Shown here: positions 9,353 to 21,247 of the stretch, one piece after another | How the letters are laid out: each line of letters opens with the position of its first letter | How positions within the stretch are numbered: the first letter of the stretch is position 1 | NCBI GenBank assembly: GCA_034698045.1 | Contig: JAQGAU010000461.1 | Coordinates: forward strand, 1-27,827 | DNA from: Paramacrobiotus richtersi | Taxonomy: Eukaryota; Tardigrada; Eutardigrada; Parachela; Macrobiotidae | Reading direction: 5' to 3' | DNA length: 27,827 nt | The notes under the pieces: generated by a model | Seen by the model: only the letters and a program-made list of their open reading frames with translations | What the model was told of the DNA's origin: nothing | Databases searched by the model: none | Position numbers and translations under genes: made by a program

Positions 9353-10292
9353 AAAGTGTGAATCATGATCGACGAATTGTGAATCATGAAGGTACAGCAA
9401 ACTTGAAACATCTTCGAAGGGCAATACGCCGACCAAACAAACGATGGTTGGATGGAAACGATGATTTTGAGCGAAGCATCTCTGTTTACTTAAACTTTTT
9501 GAGTTTAGACCATATTACGCAACAACCGCTTGCTGCACGCTTAAACGGACAAATGGACAACGTAGGTCTTTTTTTCACTTTCGAAAGTATTGTATGGGTG
9601 TTGCGGCGACTGTTGCCTGCTGTTTGAATACGTGTAGTGGGCCACATCAACTGCAAAACCATTGTTTTAACCGGAAAGTATCCTTTTCTTAAGTTCATGA
9701 GCGGTAATTATAATGCTAAGCTTATTCACAGTGCCTGTGAATCCGTTCCTCCTTAAAAACAGAGGCGGATTCACAGGCACTGTGGCTTATTACAAGTACA
9801 CCTCCATGCCGTGCAAAATGGGTTTCGTTTCATTTGATCGCTCCTGTTGACATGATTTGTTGGCATCATGGTCTAAGCTTAACATAATATTACACAGCGA
9901 CGATACCGGTGCGAATATGTATCGCCGGCTTGACGGCACAACATGTACAGTCACATACCGGTGCATGCGACAAGTTAATCACGAGACGATCCTAAAAACA
10001 ATGTAACATTATCCATTTATATATGGGCCAGAGTGTTGTCCGCATCCAGTAGTTGCGGTTGGATGCTATACGTCGTTTCTTTTGCAGTAATCCGACCAGT
10101 GTCGCTTTGCTCAACATCGGGAGATAGTCCGGCATAGTGTTTAACTCTTCCTCCCTAAGGTGAATTTTGCATGCACAAGGACGCGGGTCACACCCTTGGA
10201 AATGGAGAATAACCTACACAGAAATACGCACCGTTATACGCGGTCTGAGCACTTATCTTACGCGTGTAGAAACACGCAGAAACGGAAGCTAC
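9353..10292. other. Spacer between LRR unit 4 and the F-box gene
   Basis: No gene is supported. It contains the 58-bp inverted-repeat element at 9727-9784 and a short direct repeat, GTGAATCATGA, near 9357 and 9379. From about 10199 to 10292 the sequence is the 3' flank shared with the F-box pseudogene. Confidence 0.4.
9727..9784. mobile_element. 58-bp palindromic element with exact 7-bp flanking repeat
   Basis: CACAGTGCCTGTGAATCCG (9727-9745) and its perfect reverse complement (9766-9784) enclose a 20-nt loop. GCTTATT immediately flanks both ends (9720-9726 and 9785-9791), as a target-site duplication would. It therefore looks like two terminal inverted repeats left after nearly complete internal deletion of a DNA transposon. 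If transcribed it would also form a strong hairpin. Confidence 0.7.
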
Positions 10293-11211
10293 CTAAGAAG
10301 TGTTTTCTACATTAGACTGCGCAATGACTTTCTGTAAAGCTTTGATACGTAATGGTTGAAGTATACTATATTCCGTTATATCTGATACACTGTGTATCTA
10401 CCAAAGGCCTTATATGTAATCCATAACGTAATCACCATAAAATTATTATTAATACTTATAATTATTGACTTACTTTCTGCTGATCCTCTTTTGGAAAATC
10501 AGCACCGCTGTTATACGACCGTTTAACCCACTGTTCCACACGTTTCTTCTTCTTTGGGTCCAAAACAAGTACCGCCTCTACCATATCCCAAAAACGGCAA
10601 GCACATTCACGAGGGGATATAGATAAATCCAAGCACCCATTTATCCTTACTTTATTCGTTTTGGAACGGGAGAAATCTGCTACGATTGTGTTGCGGAATA
10701 CGATTGATACACAGATTCCTTGCAGCCATTGTGTGACAAACTCCATCGTCATCCGGTTACCGGAATGTTCTGCCATTCCAACGGAAGCGGACGAAAGTAT
10801 CAGTTGTTTCAATGGCGGCCGTTGCAAATCCTCATGTACTGCCTTCAGAAACCGCGCGACAACATTTAGCCCATGGAAGTACCAGCGGTCGGTCAGATCT
10901 CCTGAGAAGACAAGGATTTCCACTCGCTCGTGATAGTACTTCTTCACATATAAATTCCACAATTTATTTCTGTAGTAGAGACCACAGTCACTGCGGGGCG
11001 TTGTTACTACACAGTCCACATCGATCCAGAGGTATTTCATATTGGTTGTATACATCGGTAAAGCATTACTCCAGCGTCGACACACACTACGGAGGCGGAT
11101 TTGTTGGCATAGATCAAGAAAACCGAAAATCTCCTGCAGAATCTCAGGCGGGAAGGTCGCCAAGGAACGCTGGTTATTTCTTGCAGAAGCGCGTTTGAAT
11201 GGATTTCGCAT
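10293..11211 (-). CDS. F-box protein
   Basis: Exon 1 (11211-10474) begins MRNPFKRASARNN. An F-box lies at about residues 16-65: FPPEILQEIFGFLD, then LRSVCRRWSNAL. Such domains bind SKP1 and place the protein in an SCF ubiquitin ligase as substrate adaptor (family knowledge). The C-terminal 180 residues have no recognised repeats. They include HERVEILVFSGDL and a basic KKKKRVEQWVKR stretch. After codon 246 (QQK) there is a strong donor, GTAAGT. Splicing to GCTTTACAG and exon 2 (10331-10293) adds 12 residues (KVIAQSNVENTS), giving 258 aa. Unspliced, it would stop 3 codons later at 249 aa. A decayed relative lies at 7562-8130. The first ATG, at 11219, is out of frame. Confidence 0.75.
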
Positions 11212-11953
11212 GTTCGCATAAAAGATTTCTCGAACGGATCAAGTAAAACAACAATACAAGATTTCTAATAGTCACAGTGCAGTACTTAATTTCGGTGAAA
11301 AAACTATGGTACGATTCCCGACTGTTCGGACAAAAATGAATATGGGAAAATCCAACCAGACTCCGGGATGCATGTGCGAGAATGACGTGTTCGGTGGGAG
11401 CCGCATTTATCACCGCAAGACGCCGATCGGGAAGAATACAATGCCCGTAAAGACACGTTCCCTGTACCACTGCTCCACCTTTTCTGCAGTTGTGGTCGGT
11501 GGATTACTAAAAAAAGGTGCAAACAGGAGAAGAACTTCAGTGATCTTGTAATTAGTGTGTATTCAAGTACTTTATGTGAAAAGAAACTAGACTTATGTGT
11601 TTATGTAATTGGCGTACTACTATAAAATAAAAAGACAAAACTGACTGCTCAGTACGCAACCCCTCCGTCCAACACTGTTAAACTGACCCGCATTGAATTG
11701 CAAATCAGTCCGGATGAGTCATGCTCTGTATTGACGCTGCAGAAATGATCTCTTCGCGGGATCTTCTTCACTCGCAATTGTGGCACGCACATCACTTTCC
11801 CGATGCTTTTTATCTGAATAGTTTTAGTCTTTTCTATATTTTAAATTGTTCCCTTTTGATCTGTACACCTATTTTATCTGTCTGTGATCGATTGTTGCCT
11901 GTTTATCTCCATGCAGGTGAAATTTCCTGTATTTCATTCCATATTCAGCGACC
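11212..11953. other. Intergenic region between F-box and myotubularin genes
   Basis: The two genes are divergent, so this 740-bp stretch should hold both promoters. I see no convincing TATA element. Short open frames exist on both strands but show no recognisable family. An A-rich TATAAAATAAAAAG near 11621 resembles a polyadenylation context without an identified gene. Confidence 0.4.
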
Positions 11954-14900
11954 ATGTTTGGCTCGGGATCGAGTGGGACGGGAAGTATTTCCAAGGGACT
12001 ATTCCGTTCATATTACAATGCCTCGGCTGCCAGTAACAATCTCCTGGAGAAAGGGGATAGGAAAAACGGTCGCCATGCTAGTCAGATCGAAGGGGATCAT
12101 GAGGAACCAGAAATCGTGCTGGAAACACCTGAAGTCACTATTCAGCCACCTTTACTAACTGGTACGGTTCCGCCGTTTGCTTTCTTTGTTGTATTTTGTT
12201 CGTAATTGATATAGTCATTTTTCAGTAATTTTTAAAGTGAGGTTTCTTGGAAAAAGAAAGGGAAATAGATTTTTTTCGGATTTTTAAATAGTTTTCTGGG
12301 AATTTTCAGGTTTTTTGAAAACAGAGCCCTTGTGTTTGTTTTTCAGTTTCGTTGTTAACTTTCATCAGAATTATGTTGTTTATACGTTGGGTAACGTTTT
12401 TGAATCTTTTTTGTGAAAACAAGAAGAGAAACCGTCAAATCAGTCCATTTTGTTGAACTCTGTCGAATATTTCATAAAAAGATTGATTTTTTCGGAAAAC
12501 AATAGGTTAGCTTTCCTTCGTTTTTTTATAGATTCTCGCGGTGTGCTTTCCTTAATTTCTTTGTTTTAGGATTTTTTGTATGTCTTCCAGTACTTTTTCT
12601 CGAACGTCAGAGGAAAATCACTTTTTTATGGATTTTCAAAGCATTTTTATGGATATTGTAGGATTTTTAATTTTCCTATTTTCTTCGGATTTTCGCGGTT
12701 TACTTTCTTTAGTAGGTTGTATTTGTAACTTATGTTTTCATTAGATTTCTCAAGGTGATTTTGACGTATAGGAATTTTTTTATCCATTTCCCGTGTTTTT
12801 TTGGGTATTTTAGTGGAGTTTGTACCATTTCGACGAGTATTTTTCTTTTTTTTCTTCTGGTATAATAATTTTTTAATTGTAGGCGAGGAAATTGTTGCGC
12901 GAGTGCAAGGAGTGCAGGTGTTTCAGCCTTTATCCTCGGACAAGCAGGGAGTCATCGGGGAGCTGTATGTGACCAACTTTAAAGTCAGTTTCCAGACCAT
13001 CACATTCCCCGATCATCGTCTGGATCATTATCACACAATTCAAGGTCGGTGCCGGATTTCCGTTTATTTTTCTTCTGTTTGTGGCGGCTTACACGTTTCT
13101 TCGTCTGTGTTGTGATGCATTCCCATTTGAGCCGAAATATTCCAACTTTACTCGGTTGCTTTTATCCTGAAAGAATGAATCTTGCCGATAAAGCATTCTG
13201 AAATGTTTTGGCTCGTTTTTCAAAAAAATATTGAGATTTGTGGGAATTCTACAACGAATTAATAAAATCCATAATACAGTTGATTCATATAATTGTTTCT
13301 ATAATTTACTTTATTAATTTTTTAAAATTATTTATAGTAATTTAAATAGGTATTTCTTATGGAATTGTTGCTGTAATTTACCTTTATTTATTTTTTTAAA
13401 TTATTTTTAGTAAATTAAATAGGTATTCATTTTTTTCATAAACGGAACTGTTTAATGGTTAACCGAGACTTGTTTGCTTTTTTCTTACTAGAACATTAAA
13501 ACTCAAACATCAAAGAACATAATATTTACAACTATTATCAAAAAAATATTTAGTATTTTTCTATCTATTATAAATAGATATTATTATCAAAAAAATATCT
13601 ATTATTTTCTTGTTTATTTTAATTAATTATTAATTTGCCGTCAGTATTGAATCCATTCTTGTTTGTAATTATTTCTCCCGTTTTTGCCTTTTTGTCTACT
13701 TCCGTTTGTTGATTATATGAATTATTTTCTTGTTTTATGGTGAAGATGTGTGGCATCCGCGATGGCACGGGTTGCTGGACATTCCCCTGGCCAGCATCAG
13801 CGCCGTCTACCGACTGTCCAAGAACGGTCGGCGCAAGCCCCTGAAGATGGGCCCGGTGAAACGGCTCCTAATCGTCTGCCGCAACTTCCGCATGGAGAAG
13901 TTTTCCTTGCAGCAGTGTTCACCGCGCGAAACCCAGCTCCTCGCCGCTGCGCTACTCGGCTATGTCGGCCCGGTCACCAAGGAGAGCTTGTTCCTGCACA
14001 ATGCGACGCCTAGGAAGAACAGTGTCATTCCGGGTAAAACTGCTAGACATGGGTGTAATTTATTTTCTTATATTGTTTTGAATTTCTGTTTGAATTATTA
14101 AATTTTTTTAGAATTTTTGTAAAATATGGTTTACTTTTTTTTAAATTGTCAAATATTTTTTTTAAATAATTCTCGGAAATTGTGTGCATTTGTTCGTAAT
14201 ATTTTCAGCTAATCGATATTTTTGGAATATTTAAAAAAATTTTTTTAATTAAAAATTATGTTTTAATTATCGTCCGAAAATTGTGTGAAACTGTGAATTT
14301 GTTTTACATTTTTCAGTATTTATCCCTCTGAATTTTGTAATCCATAATTTTTGGGTTTATCAGAGACGTACTTTAAATTGGCGAATATTTTTTGAAATAT
14401 TATTGTCCGGAAATAGTGTGAATTTCTTTCTAATTTTCGGATCTCTCGGATTTCATCTGTAATATTCGGGTTTTTCAAAGAATTTTTATTTTCACTCGGC
14501 TCAAAATTGCATAATTTGTATGAGCAGGCTAAAAGAGTGAACATATTTCTATAAAATTTGTTCAACCTTATCCGATAATTTAAAGTGAAATATTTATTTT
14601 GTTTGCGGATTTGTTTTCATCTGTAGTTGTGATTTTGATAGTTTGCGGTATTTGACTTTCTTTCGGTACAAATATTGTAAAACGGGTGTCTTGATGACAT
14701 ACATTCACTGGAATGCAGTGGTTGCGTTGGTTTGTTATCTTAAAATGGTGTTAAATGTGCGCAGATAAACCGCCGATCAAATCGTCAGCCAAACGCACAG
14801 CGGACTTTAGCACGCGCAGTGACTGGCTGAATTTGCTGGATTATGTTGACACATCCACGTGGCGCATCACACAGGCCAACGAAAACTTCCATTTGTGTTC

Positions 14901-17900
14901 CAGGTAACTTCTAATACACTGAAATAATGTATATATTTTTCAGAATTTTTGTATTTAAACATCTGAACTTTTTGTTGGTGTTTTAATTTATTTTAGTGAA
15001 TTTTAATTATATTTTAGTAATTAAACGTTGTAATCAATATTTGTCTAGTTATTTATTTTTTCGTACATTTTCTTGATGCTTTTCTTGTACTTGCAGTTTG
15101 ATGGTTTATTTTATGTTTTAATTTGCCTGTAGATTTTTATTTGTTATAGTCGTTGATCGCTGAAAATGTGACGTAAAATTCGGTACATTTTTAGAATAGT
15201 TTTCAACTATTTTGTCTTACGTTTTGAGCAAATTGTTAAGTTGTTATCTTTTTCGTATTTATTTATTATTCATTTTATTAGCCAGTTTGTTAATGTATTT
15301 GTTATTGTTATTGTATAGCTTTGTTTTTTTTAATGTGATCTATTTTTGTTGTTTTATGTTAAATTTTCGCAGTTTATACAGATTAATATACATATATAAA
15401 GAAGGAAAATATTCTGTTTAATTTTTACCATTGGTTAATCAAGTTCTGGCATTCCTTCAGTAAATAATCTTTTTTGTATGCTTGATTGCAGTTTACCCAA
15501 GTGTTTCGTGGTGCCCGCCTCCCTGGGTGACGACGCCCGTCTGGAGGGCCTGTGTGGGCAGTTGGGCGCTGCCGATGAGCGCCGGCCGCTGCTCTGGTGC
15601 TGGAGCTCCGCCCAGGGCGCCGCCCTCTGTCGCATGTCCAACGACACCGACAAACAGACGTGAGTATTTTTTTCTGGTTATATTAACGATTTTTGACGTA
15701 CAATACGCTAAAGTTTGCAGTTTTTTTTCTTCCGTTTATTTGTTTAATTATTTTTATAATTTCTTGACAATGTTTTCATCTGGAATTATTATACAAATTG
15801 TACTAAGATGTACATAAATTGTAGTTTATTTATTTACAATTATATTTATATTTATAATAATATAATAAATTTATATTTATATTTATAAATTCATAATAAT
15901 AAGTAGTAATAATGCAATTATAAGAATTAAATTAAAATTATAAATTATACTAGATTAAAACAATCAAACGTACTGATAGGAAATTTTTTATTGCAGTAAA
16001 ATAATCATAAAATATGCAGGAATAAAATCATGATCAAATCAATCTGGAATTTTATTGTGTCATGCAATAAATTGGTTAAATTCTACAGTAATTTGCATTT
16101 TTTTGCAGATTTGCCGAAGCGGTCAAATTGTCGCATCCCAACCGCAAATCCCCCATTGTCTTCGACGTGGGCACCCTGGCGCCTTCCGTGAAGGACATTC
16201 GCAAGCAGTACGAAGCGCTACGGGATTTGGTTCTTGTTGGTAAATACATATAAATTTGATTAGGAATTTCTGAAATTAATTTTCCTGAATAATAATTATT
16301 ATTGTTTTCCGGCTAATTTTGCCCGTTTTTTTGTTTGAATTCCGTGAAGGACTGATGGCTAAAGGTATTTCATGAACATAACAAGTTTGTTGAGGAGTAA
16401 GTAGATGAAGTAATTAGTTAATGTTAGGAAAATGCTATTGGAGAAATTGATATTATTTCTGGTTGATTTGTAAGTAGATTTCAATGAAATTACAGCGTTT
16501 TTGAAAGGATCGCAAAATATTAGAAAATTCTTAAATATTGAGAAAAATATGCAGAAATATCAAAAAAATGCAGATTAATTTAGTTAAACTTTTTCCGTGT
16601 TAGAATCGTTTTCGGCATTGGAATCGTCGGATGATAAGTGGTTCGTCGAAGTGGAAAGCACGCGCTGGTTGCACAGCGTCAGTCGCTGTCTGGAGCTGGC
16701 TTATACCGTGTCCGATGCGCTACGCAAACAGACCTCAGCCATGTTAAAAGGTACGCATTTTGCTGTGACAGTCAGCTGATTGTCAGTACAGAAAACCAGG
16801 AGAATTTCGGTGAGTTTTTCAAAGTCAGTCAAAGTAATTTAAATTAAGTCCGTATTTAGCTGTTTTTCTTCCTTGTGTTCTATTTGTCATAAGTGGAATG
16901 CAGTTCTAAGAAAATTGATTTATTCCGGTAAAAACTGGTTTGATTGTGTAAAGGAATGAATTATAATAAAAATTCTGAGCAAATATAAATATAGTACAAA
17001 AATAAATAAATACAAATAAATAAATAGATTAAAATAAATAAATAAACATAATCTGATATAATAATAAATAAATATAGAAATGACTATTAATTAGAATATA
17101 AGTATTTAAATTACAAAGTGTGTTAATTACTGTGTGGCGTTGAATATGAGAGTATAATTCAACTGAATATGTAGAAAGCGGGGATCGCGATATCAACGGC
17201 GTGGTGAGCGGTCTTGTGCAGTTGCTGTTGGAGCCGCGCACGCGCACCATTCACGGCTTCCAACGGCTGATAGAGAAGGAGTTTGTCGCGCTCGGCCACC
17301 GCTTCCAGGATCGGCTGGGTCTGCTCAAGACCGAACCAGACCGCGAGGTACTTTTTCCATTTTGAGTGATTTTTTTCTTCAATTTAAATTTTTTGATTAA
17401 TTCTACGAATTTAATTTTTTACGAAACATTTGTCCTGCTTTAATCTGCAGTTGATTTTGATACGCTAGACTGAATTTCTGAAAATAAAAATTTTGGAAAA
17501 AATAATTGTACAAAAATTTTATTTTTTATTTTTAGTTTATTAAAATTTATAAAAATTTTTAATCATTTGCTTTCCATGGAATATTATTTTTATTGATCTT
17601 TGTTTAATTTATGCTAATTATTTTGATATTTACTGATTTAATTTGCGGGGAATATCATTTTTAATTTACTACAATTTTTTCATCTTGTTGCTGTACATAC
17701 AGTTTCTTTTTTTTACAGTTATTTGTTTAATAATTACTTTGTAATTGGCTGATGCTTGCAGTCGCCGGTGTTTCTGCTGTTCCTGGACTGCGTCTTCCAG
17801 CTGACCCACATGTTTCCGACGTCCTTTGAGTTCTCGTCAGCCTACCTGATCCGCATCTACGACACCGCTCTCCTGGGCGTCTTTCGCAACTTCACCACCA

Positions 17901-19614
17901 ACTGCCAGCGCGATGTGCTGGGTATGTTGCGACAGCTACGAAAAACATTTGAGCGCATTTAAATCGCATAATTAATATTAAAAAAGATTCGCTTATTATA
18001 ATTCATACTGAAGAAAAATGGTTAAGTAGCATAAAAACATGCTGAAAAAGTGCTGCTCTTATTGGGTAATAATTTCAAAAAATTGGTTTGAATACTTATC
18101 AGAAAAACTCTGTAAAAAAGTAAATAAAATCTTAAAACAAATTTTATACTGAGAAATTTGGTGGATTTAATTATGATTAAAAATAATTTTGGTGTAACAT
18201 GCCAAAGCAATGAAAATTAATGTGTAGTGAATAATTATTAGATTATTATTAAAAATGCAGTAGTAATAATAGTGTGAAATTTGCACTGAATTTGCAGTAA
18301 TTTTAATTAATTTTAGTTTATAATCGTGAGTAGAAAATTATTCACACAGCAAGAACAAAATCAAAAATTGTTCAAATAAATATCAGAAATGGCAAGAACG
18401 TACTTGAATACTTTCAGATGTCAATAAAAAAATAATTGTAGAACCGCATGTGTACATTTCACAATTTGACAGGTTCCACTCTCCAGCCAGCCACCACGGG
18501 CGTCCCCTGGCCCAGCGCCTGGGACGCCGACTTCCTCAACCCCGCCGCCACGTCCCGCTGCGTCAATGGCCTGTTCCTGGCCGTGAACGTGTTGACCGCC
18601 CTGCCGGCCATGGAGCGGGGGGTGGAGGCGCCCCCGGGGGTGTTGACACCCGTGTGGGGGCTGCCGTTTGTGCGGGTGTGGCGGCAGATGTATCTGCGGT
18701 TTGTGCCGCCCCTGGCCGCGGCGGGCGGCGGCGCTGAGGGGGTCCGGGAGGAGGCGGTGAAGCGGGTTTGCGGGGAGGTGGCGGCGTTGTGGCGGGAGGT
18801 GCAGGGCGGGACCGAGGAGGGAGAGAAGGAGAAGGGGCCGTCGAGAAGAGGTTGGTGGTTGAAATGGCAGCTTTTTGGCCGATTACGTTTCCTAATTTTC
18901 ATTAAAATAATAATGGTTTATTGTCTATTTGCAATTTTTATTATTATGTATTTTTATAAATTAGGTTTTTTAAATGAATTAAATTGTGCTAAATGTTACC
19001 AAATAATTTAATAATAAAAATGTTTTCATTTAAAATGATATTAAACGTGTTAAATTTTAAATTAAATTTGTTGTGAATTCAATTTTTTCCATGGTTTTCT
19101 CAATTTTGAAATGAAATCTTTCGTGTTCAGATTTCCGAAATATTTCTTTGGAAGGACTTAAATTGTATTGAAAAGTTATAAATTAATTCATGATATTCAT
19201 TTATAACCTGAAACGAAACTGAATTTCTAAAATTTTAAATCAAATTAATTTGTAGCTTAACGTTTTCGAAATTAAGAAATGAAAAATCTATGAAATAATG
19301 GGTAAATTAATCTATTATTAATAATCTATCAAGAAATCGGTTAAATAATTACGAAATCTAAATAGTCTAAATAGTCTAATTCTTTTCATTTTGCCCTGAA
19401 CGACATGTGTTGTTCGACAGGGAGCACCGCCAGCGTCACCAGCAACCGCCCGCCCGTCGAGGACAGTGTGGGAGTGGTGCGGCGTGAGCGGCAACCCTCG
19501 GGCGCGTCGCTGCTGTCCACGGCCGGCGCCGACGCCCGACGGCGCTCGCAACTTCTACGCCCGCTAACGGGCACCTCCGGTGGATCGCACGCTATCCTCA
19601 CTTTCCAGAAATGA
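11954..19614 (+). CDS. Myotubularin-related pseudophosphatase, MTMR10/11/12-like (11 exons, 715 aa)
   Basis: Exons: 11954-12161, 12883-13044, 13746-14033, 14765-14903, 15492-15659, 16109-16239, 16604-16750, 17175-17347, 17762-17921, 18473-18850, 19421-19614. They sum to 2148 nt with matching phases at every junction. The N-terminus is Ser/Gly-rich. A PH-GRAM domain starts near residue 70 (PLLTGEEIVARVQG, GELYVTNFKVSFQT). The phosphatase-like domain has HLCSSLPKCFVVP, ESTRWLHSVSRCLELA, GLVQLLLEPRTRTIHGFQ and SPVFLLFLDCVFQL. Where active myotubularins have the Cys-x5-Arg loop, this protein has MLKESGDRDING (about residues 412-423). With no nucleophilic Cys it should be inactive. MTMR10-12 relatives act as adaptors for active phosphoinositide 3-phosphatases on endosomal membranes (family knowledge). 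Length is close to MTMR12 and MTMR10. The C-terminal exon is basic and Ser-rich. Exons are GC-rich, introns very AT-rich. Confidence 0.92.
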
Positions 19615-19844
19615 GGCGCAAGTGGTCATGTTCCCTGTTTCACTGGTTGTACGGTTATTGTGAGATGTCACTAATTTTCCGGGCAATAATGTGGTTTTTA
19701 TTTCTCTGTTAAAATATTATTTTATCTTGTTATTCTGTGTTATTTGGTCAGTTGTACATTTGTGTACGAGTTTAATGGAGATTTATGTACAGTGTCGTTT
19801 AATAATTATACAAATTGAAGATCGTATGAAATACGTTGCATTAA

Positions 19845-20065
19845 CATAAAATGAATAAAATAAAATAATAAAAAATTAAATTAATAATAAAAAATAAACT
19901 GATTGATTGATTAATAACATGAAAATTAATAAACATAATTCAATTAATCCATAATTAAATAGAACAAAATTAAATAAAACAAATAAAATTTAAAAATAAT
20001 TAAATAATTAAATTAAATAAAACAGAATCAATGACATGGAATAAAATGCAGTAAAATGAGAAAAT
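19845..20065. repeat. AT-rich low-complexity tract
   Basis: Runs of AATAAAAT and AATTAAAT variants dominate, with almost no G or C. It lies just beyond the myotubularin 3' end. Similar but shorter tracts occur inside that gene's introns, around 15830-15960 and 16985-17060. Confidence 0.75.
19854..19859 (+). terminator. Probable polyadenylation signal
   Basis: AATAAA lies 240 bp after the stop codon of the myotubularin-like gene. It is at the start of an A/T-rich run containing further AATAAA-like strings, so the exact signal used is uncertain. Confidence 0.45.
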
Positions 20066-20366
20066 ATTGCCAAGTGAAACAAGAATCGCCCAAAAAATAA
20101 ATTAACTTCATATACATAATAATCAGTCTTATGCATTCAATAAAAATAAAAAACAGTGCAAAAGCAAATCGAAGAAAACTATATAGGAAATACAATAAGG
20201 GAAAAGTTCTGACACAACGCAGATCAATGATTTGTTCGTCACATCGTTCAGTTTGAGGTTTATTGATATGTAAGTCGGAACTGATGAAGACCGTAAAACA
20301 TTCATCAAGAACCAGTACAGTGTCGACACCTCTTTGTCCTTTACATCATTGACTCAAAACACAAGA
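20066..20366. other. Intergenic, no feature seen
   Basis: This is the spacer between the convergent 3' ends of the myotubularin gene (plus strand) and the small secreted protein (minus strand). It contains no coding sequence or repeat that I can support. Confidence 0.4.
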
Positions 20367-20603
20367 TCAGAATATCTTGTATGCCGCACAGTTGTTCTGC
20401 TCGCTAAAGTGGGCGTCAAAGTAGCGACTAAGACTGGGATCGGTGGCGTAGGTGTAACACATATCCTTCTGTCCTTTGGCGATCCGATTGCACCGGTCCT
20501 CGGAGGCATCATCCCAGCAGTCGCTGCAGTATGGTGGCTGGCATTGGGATAGGACGCCTGCGAGGAGGGACGCGGCGATGAGGGTCAGTAGGAAGGTCCG
20601 CAT
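20367..20603 (-). CDS. Small secreted cysteine-rich protein (78 aa)
   Basis: A single open frame starts at an ATG preceded by CCCCACC, a favourable initiation context. Residues 1-19 (MRTFLLTLIAASLLAGVLS) form a clear signal peptide with likely cleavage before QCQPP. The mature part of about 59 residues has six cysteines (C in QC, YC, DC, RC, MC, NC), an even number compatible with three disulfides. An acidic WDDASED stretch lies between the third and fourth. No family is recognised. It could be a cuticular, immune or gland peptide; the sequence does not decide. Further exons cannot be excluded, but none is needed. Confidence 0.68.
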   Translation of the reverse strand: MRTFLLTLIAASLLAGVLSQCQPPYCSDCWDDASEDRCNRIAKGQKDMCYTYATDPSLSRYFDAHFSEQNNCAAYKIF

Positions 20604-21247
20604 GGTGGGGAACGTGGAGTACGATATGGGGATGCGGTGGAAGAATAGGCACTTGTTCCGAATACGAAGACACTTTAATGGGTTTTATTAGACGCTAGAC
20701 AAAGTGTACACTGAAATTCACAAACAGACACTGGAAGGAACAGTCTGCCAGGTTCGTTGCTAAGATGATCAGTTGTTGTGTCAGACCTGTGAAAGTGAGA
20801 CTTGTATCTGTGTAAGGTGACCTTTGTATTCATGGCTTTACAATGTTTTGCTTTTGTTAGGACACTGCTGGGGCCAGCGTACGTACAGTACTTACCTGAC
20901 AATGTACCGTTAACGTTACCACGATTATCAGAGAACGGACAGTACTTACTTGTCCACTGTACCACTTCACTTTTTAAAGATCATGCTCAAAAGTTTTTAC
21001 AGTATAAGTATGCTAAGATGTTGATTATCCTGTAGCTATACGCATTTGCCGTAAATTAGTACCGTAATGTATATGTTATATAATATGTATGTGCAATGAT
21101 CAGTATTTACTTGCACTGACTTCGACACTGACCCAAAAGATAATAAACCGAAACTGGTGATACCAGTTGTTGTTCGAGAATGTGGAGTAGCCATGTATGT
21201 TGAAAATGGCGGCAGTCAACAATGGCGATGTATAAGGAAAAACATTG
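20604..21247. other. Intergenic, no gene seen
   Basis: This contains the 5' flank of the small secreted protein and nothing else recognisable. ACAGTACTTACCTG near 20885 recurs almost exactly near 20940 as a short direct repeat. Confidence 0.4.

Noticed and set aside
9358-9627. 89-codon plus-strand frame between LRR unit 4 and the small element
   Set aside because: No recognised domain, no signal peptide, no splice or start context beyond an ATG in a repeated GTGAATCATGA string.
11306-11551. 81-codon plus-strand frame before an AATAAA-like string
   Set aside because: Tempting as a small gene, but there is no family match or signal peptide, and it sits in the shared promoter space of two divergent genes.
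11721-12158. 145-codon plus-strand frame overlapping the first myotubularin exon
   Set aside because: The N-terminal part is low-complexity hydrophobic sequence, and the overlapping frame starting at 11954 splices in phase to the PH-GRAM exon.
18459-18902. Long minus-strand open frame opposite a myotubularin exon
   Set aside because: It is an artefact of the GC-rich exon 18473-18850. The plus strand encodes conserved myotubularin sequence in phase with neighbouring exons.
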